Part shown: positions 56,470-64,000 of the stretch, in pieces
Layout: each line of letters starts with the position of its first letter
Position numbering within the stretch: position 1 is the stretch's first letter
Assembly (NCBI GenBank): GCA_002311855.1
Contig: DCAB01000012.1
Location: 37,605-101,604 of the forward strand
DNA length: 64,000 bases
Direction of reading: 5' to 3'
DNA from: Candidatus Dadabacteria bacterium UBA1144
GTDB taxonomy: Bacteria > Desulfobacterota_D > UBA1144
Translations under genes and position numbers: made by a program
The notes under the pieces: model-generated
The model's database searches: none
What the model was told of the DNA's origin: nothing
Seen by the model: only the letters and a program-made list of their open reading frames with translations

Positions 56470-56766
56470 TTAGCTGGCGCAATCTACCGTCATATATTTA
56501 GATTCTTTTATTAATTTTGGAGAGGGTTTTTTATGTTTCTTCTGGTACGCTATTTCTTCATCATCAACGAGATTATTCACACCTCTAATGTAACATTCGC
56601 AAAAAGCATTATATCCACTTTTAGTCATTCTGCTTGATTTGAACATTGTTTTGTCATTTTGACATTGTTTAATACCATAATTTATTTGATTCTCACTTGG
56701 CATACTGAATAAAACAGCCGTAAATAACAAGCTCGGGAACAGAATCACAAAAAAAATCCCATACAA
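56470..56766 (-). CDS. Small secreted or membrane-anchored protein, function unknown
   Basis: I do not recognise this 98-residue protein. It begins with a hydrophobic signal-like segment (MYGIFFVILFPSLLFTAVLFS) and the rest is polar, with four cysteines: one in IKQCQND, a pair in AFCECYIRG and one at VDCAS near the end. Even cysteine number and export suggest disulfide bonds, which would fit the DsbA-like oxidoreductase encoded at 16657. It lies seven bases upstream of ispE on the same strand. The 200 bases before its start hold only AT-rich sequence and a GGAGATACC/GGTCTCTCC imperfect hairpin near 56836-56864. Confidence 0.6.
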   Translation of the reverse strand: MYGIFFVILFPSLLFTAVLFSMPSENQINYGIKQCQNDKTMFKSSRMTKSGYNAFCECYIRGVNNLVDDEEIAYQKKHKKPSPKLIKESKYMTVDCAS

Positions 56767-56966
56767 TCATTGTATCAAAAATTCAGGCTAGTTATTTAAG
56801 TATTTTATTAAACTAGTTGCCTGAATCGAAAATACGGAGATACCCTGTTCTAGTGGTCTCTCCTTGGATTATAATTGTTAATTTTATATATATTAAAAAA
56901 TAATTAAAGAAAAGATAGCGTTTTGTGACACTTGACAACTTATTAATTATCATTTTTGTTTAACAT

Positions 56967-58265
56967 GTGGGTCATTCAACCAGTAAGTCCGAAGTTCTTT
57001 TCGAATTAGCATGCAAAGTAATACCCGGGGGTGTTAACAGCCCTGTAAGATCATTCAAAGCTGTGGGGGGTAAGCCAGTATATATAAAAAAGGCAATTGG
57101 GCCCTATATGTTTGATGAAGATCAGAATAAATACATCGACTACATTGCCTCTTTTGGTCCATTAATTTTTGGCCATTCAAATCAAAAAATAATTGATAGT
57201 GCATTCGCCGCCATGAAAGATGGCACTACATTTGGAGCATGTCATAAAAATGAAGTAAAACTCGCTCAATTAATTTCTCAGACAATCCCATCAATGGAAA
57301 TGTTAAGGTTAACTAACTCTGGTACTGAAGCCACTATGAGTTGTATTAGACTTGCAAGAGGCTTTACAAAAAGAGATAAGATAATCAAGTTCGAAGGCTG
57401 CTATCATGGTCATGCCGATTATCTCCTCGTAAAGGCAGGTTCTGGTTTGTCAACATTCGGATCCCCATCATCACCTGGCGTACCAGATGAGTTTGTGAAA
57501 AATACACTTGTGGCAAGATTTAACGATATTGACAGCGTAGAAGAAATATTTAAGAAAAATGCAAATTCAGTAGCAGCAATAATTTTAGAACCGGTTCCAG
57601 CCAATATGGGTTTGGTCTTACCAGATGAGAAGTTTTTAAACAAGTTAATAGATCTAGCTCATTCAAATAAAACATTAGTCATTTTCGATGAAGTTGTTTC
57701 TGGCTATAGATTGTCTTTAGGTGGTGCTCAGAAAGTTTTTAATGTTAGACCTGATATGACTTGCATAGGAAAAATAATTGGAGGAGGTTTTCCGGTTGGA
57801 GCATTTGGGGGCAAGAAAGAAATAATGTCAATGTTATCGCCAACAGGTCCTGTATATCAAGCTGGAACATTATCTGGCAATCCTGTTGCTGTTGCGGGTG
57901 GAATAAGAACGATTGAACTATTAATAGAATCAAATCCTAAGATTTATATAGATTTAGAAAAAAAAGCAAGATATATAAAGGAGGGTTTTGAGAGTGAAAA
58001 AATTAATTTTATCAACATAAATCAATTTGGCTCTATGTTAACGTTTTTTTTCACCAAGAAAAAATCTATACGAAATTATTCTGACGTTTTATCCTGTGAC
58101 ACAAATTTATATGGGAAATTTTTTAGTTCGTTGTTATCTAGCGGGGTAATGCTTCCTCCCTCTCAATTCGAAACAATGTTTGTTTCAACAGCACATTCAT
58201 ATGAAGATTTAGATTATACTATTGCTAAGAGTATAGAGTCTGCCAAAAAGATAGGAAGTGAATAA
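56967..58265 (+). CDS. hemL: Glutamate-1-semialdehyde 2,1-aminomutase
   Basis: This 432-residue class III PLP enzyme makes 5-aminolevulinate in the C5 tetrapyrrole pathway. It has VIPGGVNSPVRSFKAVGG near residue 17, RLTNSGTEATMSCIRLARG near 112 and FEGCYHGHADYLL near 137. FDEVVSGYRLSLGGAQ near 235 follows, and the PLP lysine is in CIGKIIGGGFPVGAFGG near 262. GTG at 56967 is the only plausible start in frame; there is no clear Shine-Dalgarno site. Its stop abuts the TTG of the first Fo gene, so it heads the Fo operon. Confidence 0.95.
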   Translation: MGHSTSKSEVLFELACKVIPGGVNSPVRSFKAVGGKPVYIKKAIGPYMFDEDQNKYIDYIASFGPLIFGHSNQKIIDSAFAAMKDGTTFGACHKNEVKLAQLISQTIPSMEMLRLTNSGTEATMSCIRLARGFTKRDKIIKFEGCYHGHADYLLVKAGSGLSTFGSPSSPGVPDEFVKNTLVARFNDIDSVEEIFKKNANSVAAIILEPVPANMGLVLPDEKFLNKLIDLAHSNKTLVIFDEVVSGYRLSLGGAQKVFNVRPDMTCIGKIIGGGFPVGAFGGKKEIMSMLSPTGPVYQAGTLSGNPVAVAGGIRTIELLIESNPKIYIDLEKKARYIKEGFESEKINFININQFGSMLTFFFTKKKSIRNYSDVLSCDTNLYGKFFSSLLSSGVMLPPSQFETMFVSTAHSYEDLDYTIAKSIESAKKIGSE

Positions 58266-58466
58266 TTGGCAAAAAATACTAGCTGGCTTAGATTTATCAT
58301 TATTAGCACCGAACTTGCATTTTGCATACTAGCTGGAATATTTATTGGTAACGAGGTGGATAAATACTTTAATACGGCCCCATTATTTACAATAATTGGT
58401 CTAATTGTAGGATCAATCTCTGGTTTCAGTTTAATGATTAAAATAGTAAAAAGCAAAGACAACTAA
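58266..58466 (+). CDS. AtpZ/AtpI-like small membrane protein
   Basis: This 66-residue protein has two membrane helices (LRFIIISTELAFCILAGIFIG and APLFTIIGLIVGSISGFSLMIKIV), linked by NEVDKYFNT, the pattern of AtpZ/AtpI family accessory proteins. It starts with TTG right after the hemL stop and is followed after the stop by the second AtpI-like gene. AtpI proteins assist c-ring assembly or Mg2+ uptake in some species. Its closeness to the a- and c-subunit genes supports the assignment. Confidence 0.8.
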   Translation: MAKNTSWLRFIIISTELAFCILAGIFIGNEVDKYFNTAPLFTIIGLIVGSISGFSLMIKIVKSKDN

Positions 58467-58814
58467 ATGTTTACAAAATCGAACAAAATACTTTCGGCAT
58501 TAGCAATGTTCCTCTCATTGGTATCCATCACCATATATAAAATTTACGATATTTATTTTTTCCAAGGTTTTCTCTATGGAATTATTCTCTCTTTTATTAA
58601 TATCTTATCCATACAATTTATCTCTAACTTTTTTGTAAAAAATAACAAATCTAAAATTTTTACCTTTTTTTCTGTTCTATTAAAGATATTGATATTAATT
58701 GGAATAATCATATGTTTAATTAAGTTTTTGTCAGTAGATCTAATTGGATTTTTGACTGGTTTTAGTGTAGTTTTAATTGTGTTTATTCTACTAATTCAAG
58801 GTAAAACTTTATGA
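58467..58814 (+). CDS. AtpI-like protein of the Fo cluster
   Basis: This 115-residue protein has four predicted hydrophobic segments (ILSALAMFLSLVSITIYKI, GFLYGIILSFINILSIQFI, FTFFSVLLKILILIGIIICL, FLTGFSVVLIVFILLI), matching the uncI/atpI size and hydrophobicity. Sequence conservation in this family is low, so the position just before atpB, with which it overlaps by four bases, carries most of the weight. Confidence 0.72.
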   Translation: MFTKSNKILSALAMFLSLVSITIYKIYDIYFFQGFLYGIILSFINILSIQFISNFFVKNNKSKIFTFFSVLLKILILIGIIICLIKFLSVDLIGFLTGFSVVLIVFILLIQGKTL

Positions 58815-59509
58815 CCGCGTTAGAACATGCTCAGTGGACCGAGCTGCTAGGTATTAATAAATTTGATCACATTGTTGGTTCAATAATAGTTGTGACTTTT
58901 TTGTTAATTGTATGTTTTCAAATCAAAAGACAACATTCTCAGTCCGACCCTCTTGTTCCACCATCAAAATTGTCACTCACCACTTTCTTCGAGTTTCTTA
59001 CTTTGGATTTTCTTTTAAATCTATTAGTTAATATATTTGGAACAGAAAAACAGGCTAGAAGATTCTTTCCATTACTCGCTGGTTCTTTCTTTTTTATATT
59101 GTTCTCAAACTTACTGGGAATTTTTCCTGGTTTTTATCCTGCTACACAAAACTTGAATTCAACTCTTGCTTGCTCATCAGTTATTTTCGTAGCATATAAT
59201 TATCTGGGATTTAAAGAACATGGAATAGGCTATTTAAAGAAATTTATGGGTCCGGTCATATACATGGCTCCATTAATGATTATCATAGAACTTGTAAGTC
59301 ATTTGGTTAGACCCGCCTCACTATCATTGAGGCTCTTCTGGAATATGTTTGGTGATCATTTAGTCTTACAAATTTTTTCAAATCTAACACCATTTATAAT
59401 TCCCGCAATTTTTATTGGCTTGGGAGTTTTTGTATCTTTTCTTCAAGCTTTCATCTTTACACTTTTATCAAGCATTTATATATCACTTGCAATAAGTCAT
59501 GATCATTAA
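58811..59509 (+). CDS. atpB: ATP synthase a subunit
   Basis: This 232-residue Fo channel subunit has about five to six helices. The conserved arginine that faces the c-ring lies in LSLRLFWNMFGDH near residue 177, and the proton-path elements ELVSHLVRPASLSL and FIFTLLSSIYISLAISHDH are present. In most a subunits the sequence reads LRLFGNM; here the Gly after Phe is Trp (codon TGG, one change away from GGG). Gene order AtpZ-AtpI-a-c with b', b in the separate F1 operon is deltaproteobacterial. Confidence 0.95.
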   Translation: MTALEHAQWTELLGINKFDHIVGSIIVVTFLLIVCFQIKRQHSQSDPLVPPSKLSLTTFFEFLTLDFLLNLLVNIFGTEKQARRFFPLLAGSFFFILFSNLLGIFPGFYPATQNLNSTLACSSVIFVAYNYLGFKEHGIGYLKKFMGPVIYMAPLMIIIELVSHLVRPASLSLRLFWNMFGDHLVLQIFSNLTPFIIPAIFIGLGVFVSFLQAFIFTLLSSIYISLAISHDH

Positions 59510-59525
59510 AACAAGGAGGAATAAA

Positions 59526-59840
59526 ATGAAAAAATTTTCGGTTTTTACATTTTCTGTTTCGGTCTTAGTTCTACTTCTAACACCTGAGCTTTATGCTTCT
59601 GATCTTGGTGGAGAAGCCGTATCAGGTCTTGCTCTAGGTAGCGGAATTGGTATTGGAATTGCCGCTGCAGGAGGCGGGATAGGAATGGGACGAATGGTCG
59701 CTTCAGGACTTGATGCCGTTGGAAGAAATCCGGGGGCATCTGGTCAAATTTTAACATATATGATTATTGGTTTAGCTCTAATCGAATCTTTGGTTATTTA
59801 TGCTCTAGCGATTACATTCTTATTGTTAAATAAAATATAA
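59526..59840 (+). CDS. atpE: ATP synthase c subunit with signal-peptide-like N-terminus
   Basis: The start was chosen at 59526 because AAGGAGG lies eight to nine bases upstream; an in-frame ATG at 59499 overlaps atpB and has no such site. The 104-residue product begins MKKFSVFTFSVSVLVLLLTPELYA, a likely cleavable signal peptide of about 24 residues, before the hairpin. Helix 1 is glycine-rich (GSGIGIGIAAAGGGIGMGRM), the polar loop is GRNPGASGQ and helix 2 carries the ion-binding Glu in ALIESLVIYAL. The Gln used in Na+-type rings is Met, so protons are more likely. Confidence 0.95.
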   Translation: MKKFSVFTFSVSVLVLLLTPELYASDLGGEAVSGLALGSGIGIGIAAAGGGIGMGRMVASGLDAVGRNPGASGQILTYMIIGLALIESLVIYALAITFLLLNKI

Positions 59841-59850
59841 GAAGCACTTT

Positions 59851-59884
59851 ATAGGAAGGTGAATATCAACTCTCACCTTCCTAT
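59851..59884. terminator. Bidirectional hairpin between atpE and the quinone oxidoreductase
   Basis: ATAGGAAGGTGA at 59851-59862 and TCACCTTCCTAT at 59873-59884 form a perfect 12-bp stem with a ten-base loop, between two convergent genes. The stop codon of the minus-strand gene lies inside the stem. There is no run of T after the stem in either direction, so if it ends transcription it may need help from Rho or act mainly by protecting mRNA ends. Confidence 0.65.
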
Positions 59885-60873
59885 TCATCATATGCGTCTG
59901 TGTAGAGGCACAGTTTTCCACGAGATTCCCTGTTTTTAATTTCCATCAAAGCTTCCTTGAATTTTCTTATAGGAAATAGCTTAGGCTTGGCGATTTTTAT
60001 AAGGTTATTGCTATATAGATTATTTATTTTTTTCATACAATTGAGACTGAAATTGAGGTTGTTTTTTGCAAATGGGCCCCAAAAAATTCCAATTATCGAG
60101 CAGCCTTTGAGCAAAATTTTATTTAAAGACAAACTCGGAATTACACCCGAGGCAAATCCTACAACTAAAAGTTTTCCTTCCCACTTAATAAAGCTTAAGG
60201 AGTCACTAGTAGAATTCCCCCCAACGGTATCATAAACAATATCGAACTTAGCAAAAGAATGGTTGCGTAAAGATTCTTTAAGATTATCATTCTCGTTTAA
60301 AACCAAATTGTCTGCGCCATATTTTTTACATAATGATAGTTTTTCCTTGGTAGAAGCTACCGCAGTAACATTGCATCCATAGGCTTTTGAAATCTCTATA
60401 GCCGACAAACCAACTCCCCCTGCTGCACCTAGGATTAATATATTTTGGCCGGAATTAATACGAGCCCTTTCAACGAGTGCATGAAAGGAGGTTCCGTAAT
60501 TTACGGTCATTGTAGCTGCCAAATCAAACGACATTTCTTTCGATTTTTTCTCCACAAATTTGCAATTAACTTTTACGTACTCTGAAAAACCTCCCCAGGA
60601 TGTCAGGGCTACAACTTCATCTCCAATCTTTAAATCTTTTATTTTTTTTCCTACCTCCATCACCACCCCCGATACCTCCACGCCAGGAACAAATGGAATT
60701 GTCGGATTATCTTGATATTTTCCCTCCACGACTAAAATATCTGCGAAGCTTATACCGCAACAATGGACGGATATAATGATTTCCTCATCATCAATTTTAG
60801 GAAAATCAAATTGTTCAAAATTTAAGTTGTCTAGAGATCCGAATTTACTTAGCTGAACTGCATAATTTTTCAT
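59881..60873 (-). CDS. Zinc-independent quinone oxidoreductase-like protein (MDR superfamily)
   Basis: This 330-residue medium-chain dehydrogenase/reductase has an N-terminal GroES-like domain with VHCCGISFADILVVEGKYQDNPTIPFVPGVEVSGVV and a Rossmann domain with LGAAGGVGLSAIEISKAYG near residue 143-161. The catalytic zinc ligands of alcohol dehydrogenases are missing, as in quinone reductases of the QorA type. NADPH use is likely. Substrate unknown. Overlaps the CCA-adding enzyme gene by four bases. Confidence 0.9.
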   Translation of the reverse strand: MKNYAVQLSKFGSLDNLNFEQFDFPKIDDEEIIISVHCCGISFADILVVEGKYQDNPTIPFVPGVEVSGVVMEVGKKIKDLKIGDEVVALTSWGGFSEYVKVNCKFVEKKSKEMSFDLAATMTVNYGTSFHALVERARINSGQNILILGAAGGVGLSAIEISKAYGCNVTAVASTKEKLSLCKKYGADNLVLNENDNLKESLRNHSFAKFDIVYDTVGGNSTSDSLSFIKWEGKLLVVGFASGVIPSLSLNKILLKGCSIIGIFWGPFAKNNLNFSLNCMKKINNLYSNNLIKIAKPKLFPIRKFKEALMEIKNRESRGKLCLYTDAYDE

Positions 60874-62219
60874 TTTCTTGATAAAATTGTTTTGGCCAAT
60901 TTAATTCCTTTCTCTTTAGAGTTGATATTTCCTTCAAGCTGTTCGTCGAATATCTCTGAAAGAATATTCTTAAATTTTGGCCCAGGATTTAATCCCAATG
61001 ATATTAAATCATCTCCTGTTATCAATGGCTTGGGTTTAATTGGTTCATTTTTTAATTCATCCATTTTTTGTAACGTATATTTATATAAGGACAAATCTCC
61101 ATGGCTTCCTAAACAGTCAGCCTTGTGTAATGCTAGATGGTCTTCGAAATTTTCAATTGATATAAATTTCTTAAAAGTACTTTTTTTCATTTTGTCTACA
61201 TTTCCAAACTTCATATGCTCTTTAACCAAAGACGTTATATTGGTGGTCCGTTTCTTAGAGAACTTGAGTCTATTGCAAATTTCTTTAGTAAGCCTAGCTC
61301 CAACATATTCGTGTCTGTTAAATCTGATCCTATCAGTTTTAGTATACGTAGATGGCTTTCCTATATCATGAAATAATGCTCCATAAGCGACCTCCAGATT
61401 AGTTCTCTTCGGATCCTCCAGCATGTCCAGAACCAGGCATGTATGAAAAAATACGTCGCCTTCAGGATGAAATTCTGGTGGTTGTTCCACATTTTTTAGA
61501 GATTCAATTTCAGGAATCAAGTGCTTAAATAGTCCAAACTCGCTTAGAGTAGTTATTCCCTGTCCAGGATTTTTACCAGTGATTATTTTTGCAATTTCGT
61601 CTCTAATTCTTTCTGTACTAACACGTAAAATGTTTGAAGCGACCTTATGTAATGCTTTTTTAGTTTTATCTTCAATTTTAAAATTCAATTTATTTGAAAA
61701 TCTAATCGCTCGCAAAATTCTCAAATAGTCTTCGGAGAATCTTTCTTCAGGAATTCCGATTGTTCGAATTTTTTTATTTTTAATATCTTTCATTCCTTGA
61801 CAATAATCGAAAATCTCTCCTGTATCAGGATCTAGCATGAGACCATTGATAGTAAAATCTCTTCTTCTTATATCCTCCCGTTGATTTTTTGTATAAGTTA
61901 TCTCTTCAGGATGCCTACCATCAACATATTTCATATCTTTCCTAAATGTAGCAACTTCTAACGAGCAATTGTCAACTATGACTAGCATTACACCAAAACT
62001 TTGCCCTACAGGTTTTGTGTGCTTAAAAATTTTTTGAATCTCATCTGGTGTTGCACATGTCGAGATATCGAATTCTTCAGGAGATTCCCCTAAACAAAGA
62101 TCTCTAACAGCTCCGCCGACTATAAAAGCACTGTGGTTGTTCTTTTTTAACTTATTAACAATCTTTTTAGCAGCTTGGAATTTTTCGTTATTTTTGATTG
62201 AATCAGTTAATTGAATCAT
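60870..62219 (-). CDS. cca: CCA-adding or polyA-type tRNA nucleotidyltransferase with HD domain
   Basis: This 449-residue class II nucleotidyltransferase has a catalytic head with FIVGGAVRDLCLGESPEEFDISTCATPDEIQ near residues 34-64, EVATFRKDMKY and REDIRRRDFTINGLM near 115-129. An RNA-binding helical region follows, and an HD domain (LFHDIGKPSTYTKTDRIRFNRHEYVGARL) near 284-312. The two tRNA genes in this window do not encode CCA, so the enzyme, or a related one, must add it. It overlaps the downstream oxidoreductase gene. Confidence 0.9.
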   Translation of the reverse strand: MIQLTDSIKNNEKFQAAKKIVNKLKKNNHSAFIVGGAVRDLCLGESPEEFDISTCATPDEIQKIFKHTKPVGQSFGVMLVIVDNCSLEVATFRKDMKYVDGRHPEEITYTKNQREDIRRRDFTINGLMLDPDTGEIFDYCQGMKDIKNKKIRTIGIPEERFSEDYLRILRAIRFSNKLNFKIEDKTKKALHKVASNILRVSTERIRDEIAKIITGKNPGQGITTLSEFGLFKHLIPEIESLKNVEQPPEFHPEGDVFFHTCLVLDMLEDPKRTNLEVAYGALFHDIGKPSTYTKTDRIRFNRHEYVGARLTKEICNRLKFSKKRTTNITSLVKEHMKFGNVDKMKKSTFKKFISIENFEDHLALHKADCLGSHGDLSLYKYTLQKMDELKNEPIKPKPLITGDDLISLGLNPGPKFKNILSEIFDEQLEGNINSKEKGIKLAKTILSRK

Positions 62220-62285
62220 TTTGTCATATTGTTTCTAATAAACACTAATGTATATTATAGACAAAATCTAATTTAAATAAATCAC

Positions 62286-63233
62286 ATGATAAGTATTCAA
62301 GAAGTAAAGAAATCTTTTCAAAATAATGGGTCAAAATTAATATATCAATTTTTAGATGGATTGAACTGGAAACAGCTAACCTATAAAGATATCAACTCAA
62401 ATATCGACTATGTACTTTCTTATCTCATTGCTAATAAAATAACAAACAAGAGAGTTCTAAGTTTATCAATGAATTGCCTAGATTCATTTATTCTTGAATC
62501 TTCTCTTTCATCTTTAGGTTGCGATATAAGTTTCTTTGACGAGAGACTAAGTCAGACTTTGGATATCAAAAGGAGTTTTGATATCATCATCATTGACGAT
62601 ATAGAAAAACTATCGAGCAATCCTATGGTTAAAAGATTACTTGATGAAGAAAACGAAATAATATCAATCAAACATTTTAAAAATATTACAGATTATAAGC
62701 AAAAAGTTAAATCAATAAAAAATATACACAAGATGGGTTTATTATCAAAAAGGAGGCTCGATGATAATCCAGAAGATTATTTGAAGAATATTAGAAAAAA
62801 AAATTTTGTGGAATTTATAAATCACGAAAATTGTATTGAAGTTAACATCGAGGATTTCTTTGCAATCATTGGTGAATACGAAAACATTTTTGATAGTATC
62901 AATGAAAAAGAGTTTTCTTCCTCTTTGTATTTAAAACCAGATTTATTTTCGAAATCTATTAATCATCTATTTCTTTTATCATCCAACAAATTTACCAATA
63001 ACAATTCTTTAATCTCGTTTCTTAATAATGCAAATGAAATCATGCCAAAGAACTTAGTAATCGATTCTGAAAGCATCGACAACTTAGTAAAAATTAGCAA
63101 GGACAGCGGCGTCAAATTAATAGACTTATTGGGATCTAGGGTAAAAAGGATAATTACATATAATTATGCCAATGGTAACAATATCGGAATAATTAAAAGC
63201 AATGGAATAGAAATTTTTAATTCGCCTCTATAA
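62286..63233 (+). CDS. Degenerate, shortened acyl-CoA synthetase-like protein
   Basis: This 315-residue protein looks like the N-terminal half of a long-chain acyl-CoA synthetase. LTYKDINSNIDYVLSYLIANKITNKRVLSLSMNCLDSFILESSLSSLGCDISFFD (about 31-86, interrupted) parallels the opening of AMP-binding domains. LYLKPDLFSKSINHLFLLSSN (about 218-238) parallels the FLPLSHVFE region, and RVKRIITYNYANGNNIGIIKSNGIEIF (near 285-311) the LVSGGAPL region. The P-loop that should read TSGTTGxPKG is not recognisable, and there is no C-terminal half. Catalysis is unlikely, but the frame is intact. No function is claimed. It abuts thyX tail to tail. Confidence 0.55.
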   Translation: MISIQEVKKSFQNNGSKLIYQFLDGLNWKQLTYKDINSNIDYVLSYLIANKITNKRVLSLSMNCLDSFILESSLSSLGCDISFFDERLSQTLDIKRSFDIIIIDDIEKLSSNPMVKRLLDEENEIISIKHFKNITDYKQKVKSIKNIHKMGLLSKRRLDDNPEDYLKNIRKKNFVEFINHENCIEVNIEDFFAIIGEYENIFDSINEKEFSSSLYLKPDLFSKSINHLFLLSSNKFTNNNSLISFLNNANEIMPKNLVIDSESIDNLVKISKDSGVKLIDLLGSRVKRIITYNYANGNNIGIIKSNGIEIFNSPL

Positions 63234-63902
63234 TTAGATTTTTGCAATCTGTTTTGCCATCGGGAAAATACTACTTATTACATTTGCTATAGCAACGGCT
63301 ATATCCATGTGCTCTTTTTGCGTTCCATGACCACTTCTAAGTTCAATATAATGAACCCAGCTTCTCAATGTTCCATTCATATACATTCTGCTAACGGTAT
63401 TACCTTCTGGCAATACGGATCTAGCTTGTTCTTTAGCGATACCATTCTCAATAGCCCAACTATAGGTCTCTTTCGCAATTTCAATCAATTTTAATTGTCT
63501 TTCGTTCCACTCTTTTATTAGAGATGCATCATCGGTTTCAATAGAATTTTGTCTATTTTCCTTATCTTGGAGTCTAGCTTGTCTTGTCACAAATGATAAA
63601 TTTGTAGTTGGATCGGCATATCTTTGACTGAATTCCTGAAAACTAAACGATCTATGCCTAAGAATTTGTCTTGCGATATCTCTTGTTGTTTCAATTTCAA
63701 TACATGCGCTTACCATTTCTAAGGGTGACCAATGCTTATTGGTAATTAGATAAGTAATTAATCTCTCACTTGTTTCAGTGTTAATCTGGTTTGATGGATT
63801 AGAAACTCTTGCACAGAAAGCAATCAATTCCTGGACATTGGAGATTCCTTCATCTTGAAATTCGTCGGTTGGTTTCGAGTAACTTACTAATCTTATCTTC
63901 AT
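63234..63902 (-). CDS. thyX: Flavin-dependent thymidylate synthase
   Basis: This 222-residue FAD enzyme methylates dUMP using CH2-H4folate and NADPH. The ThyX signature reads RHRSFSFQEFSQRY near residues 79-92, and the C-terminal SGHGTQKEHMDIAVAIANVI shows the other family segment. It makes thyA and the dihydrofolate reductase recycling less necessary. A three-base gap and a possible upstream gene end (63906-64000) suggest that it is not first in its transcript. Confidence 0.96.
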   Translation of the reverse strand: MKIRLVSYSKPTDEFQDEGISNVQELIAFCARVSNPSNQINTETSERLITYLITNKHWSPLEMVSACIEIETTRDIARQILRHRSFSFQEFSQRYADPTTNLSFVTRQARLQDKENRQNSIETDDASLIKEWNERQLKLIEIAKETYSWAIENGIAKEQARSVLPEGNTVSRMYMNGTLRSWVHYIELRSGHGTQKEHMDIAVAIANVISSIFPMAKQIAKI

Positions 63903-63905
63903 TTT

Positions 63906-64000
63906 CTAAATAATTTTGTTGTTTAGAGATTCTAGCATTATATCTAAAAAATTATCTAAAGAATAATTAATAAAATTTAGATTCATCATATTAGAATCCA
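63906..64000 (-). CDS. Possible 3' end of a gene upstream of thyX, cut by the window edge
   Basis: Reading in from the window edge on the minus strand, one frame stays open for about 30 codons (…MMNLNFINYSLDNFLDIMLESLNNKII) and ends with TAG three bases before the thyX ATG. The residue mix is protein-like, and the close spacing looks like an operon junction. It could also be a chance open frame in AT-rich DNA. Confidence 0.4.
   Translation of the reverse strand, partial: DSNMMNLNFINYSLDNFLDIMLESLNNKII

Noticed and set aside
56932..56960. TTGACA at 56932-56937 as a hemL promoter
   Set aside because: The -35 is perfect, but no reasonable -10 box lies 16-18 bases downstream, and the GTG start would follow too closely.
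59526..59840. Na+-specific c-ring
   Set aside because: Ser after the ion-binding Glu and the later Tyr resemble the Na+ signature, but the Gln in helix 1 is Met, and similar sequences occur in proton-type deltaproteobacterial rings.

Overview
The window is AT-rich, almost fully coding DNA with short or overlapping gene junctions, and carries two tRNA genes but no insertion sequence, prophage or CRISPR array. It reads as core chromosome of a streamlined, probably aquatic Gram-negative bacterium. Several layouts point to a deltaproteobacterial-grade lineage (Desulfobacterota, SAR324 or Dadabacteria-like). The F1Fo ATP synthase is split into b'-b-delta-alpha-gamma-beta-epsilon and a separate AtpZ-AtpI-a-c cluster. 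A YacL-type PIN/TRAM gene precedes ispD-ispF, and ispE is next to tRNA-Gln. This placement is an inference from gene order and protein motifs; no marker gene was compared.

Layout. 1-4406: SUF iron-sulfur operon (Rrf2 regulator, SufB, SufC, SufD, Rieske ferredoxin) with no cysteine desulfurase. 4482-6645: rplM-rpsI and an inositol phosphate synthase. 6663-13505: ATP synthase operon headed by a NapA-like Na+/H+ antiporter, divergent from a ClC transporter. 15372-18830: purB, a DsbA-like protein and gshA. 18915-25606: PIN/TRAM, ispD, ispF, an agmatinase-like gene, Mn-type SOD, ilvD, coaBC. 25655-28614: HU, pyrE, an unrecognised nitroreductase-like protein and an RDD membrane protein. 28616-32650: nrdA-nrdB with a well-formed regulatory region. 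32857-38864: mscS, argH, tRNA-Glu, queF, an orphan OppC-like permease and a lytic transglycosylase. 38873-45768: hisH, hisB, two CNNM/CorC paralogues, thiL, an aminotransferase, a hydrolase, ruvX. 45952-53184: gltX, coaE, an acyl-CoA carboxylase (three genes) and a peptide-binding protein. 53174-56766: LLM oxidoreductase, sigma factor, tRNA-Gln, ispE, a small secreted protein. 56967-59840: hemL and the Fo cluster. 59881-64000: quinone oxidoreductase, CCA-adding enzyme, a degenerate acyl-CoA-synthetase-like protein and thyX.

The most notable locus is nrdAB. The NrdB sequence has Phe where class Ia enzymes carry the radical Tyr and an all-Glu carboxylate ligand set, with spacing identical to the Chlamydia class Ic (Mn/Fe) subunit. 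Upstream of nrdA two NrdR-like boxes lie 32 bp apart centre to centre. One fills the promoter spacer exactly and the other covers the probable transcription start; a GC-rich leader with mutually exclusive pairings follows. With a Mn-type superoxide dismutase and ThyX in the same window, this suggests DNA precursor synthesis and oxidant defence that lean on manganese and flavin chemistry. Second is a 315-residue protein that looks like the N-terminal half of a long-chain acyl-CoA synthetase whose ATP-binding loop has been lost. Third are the ATP synthase details: antiporter linkage, an epsilon subunit cut to its beta-sandwich, and b' and c subunits with signal-peptide-like N-termini.
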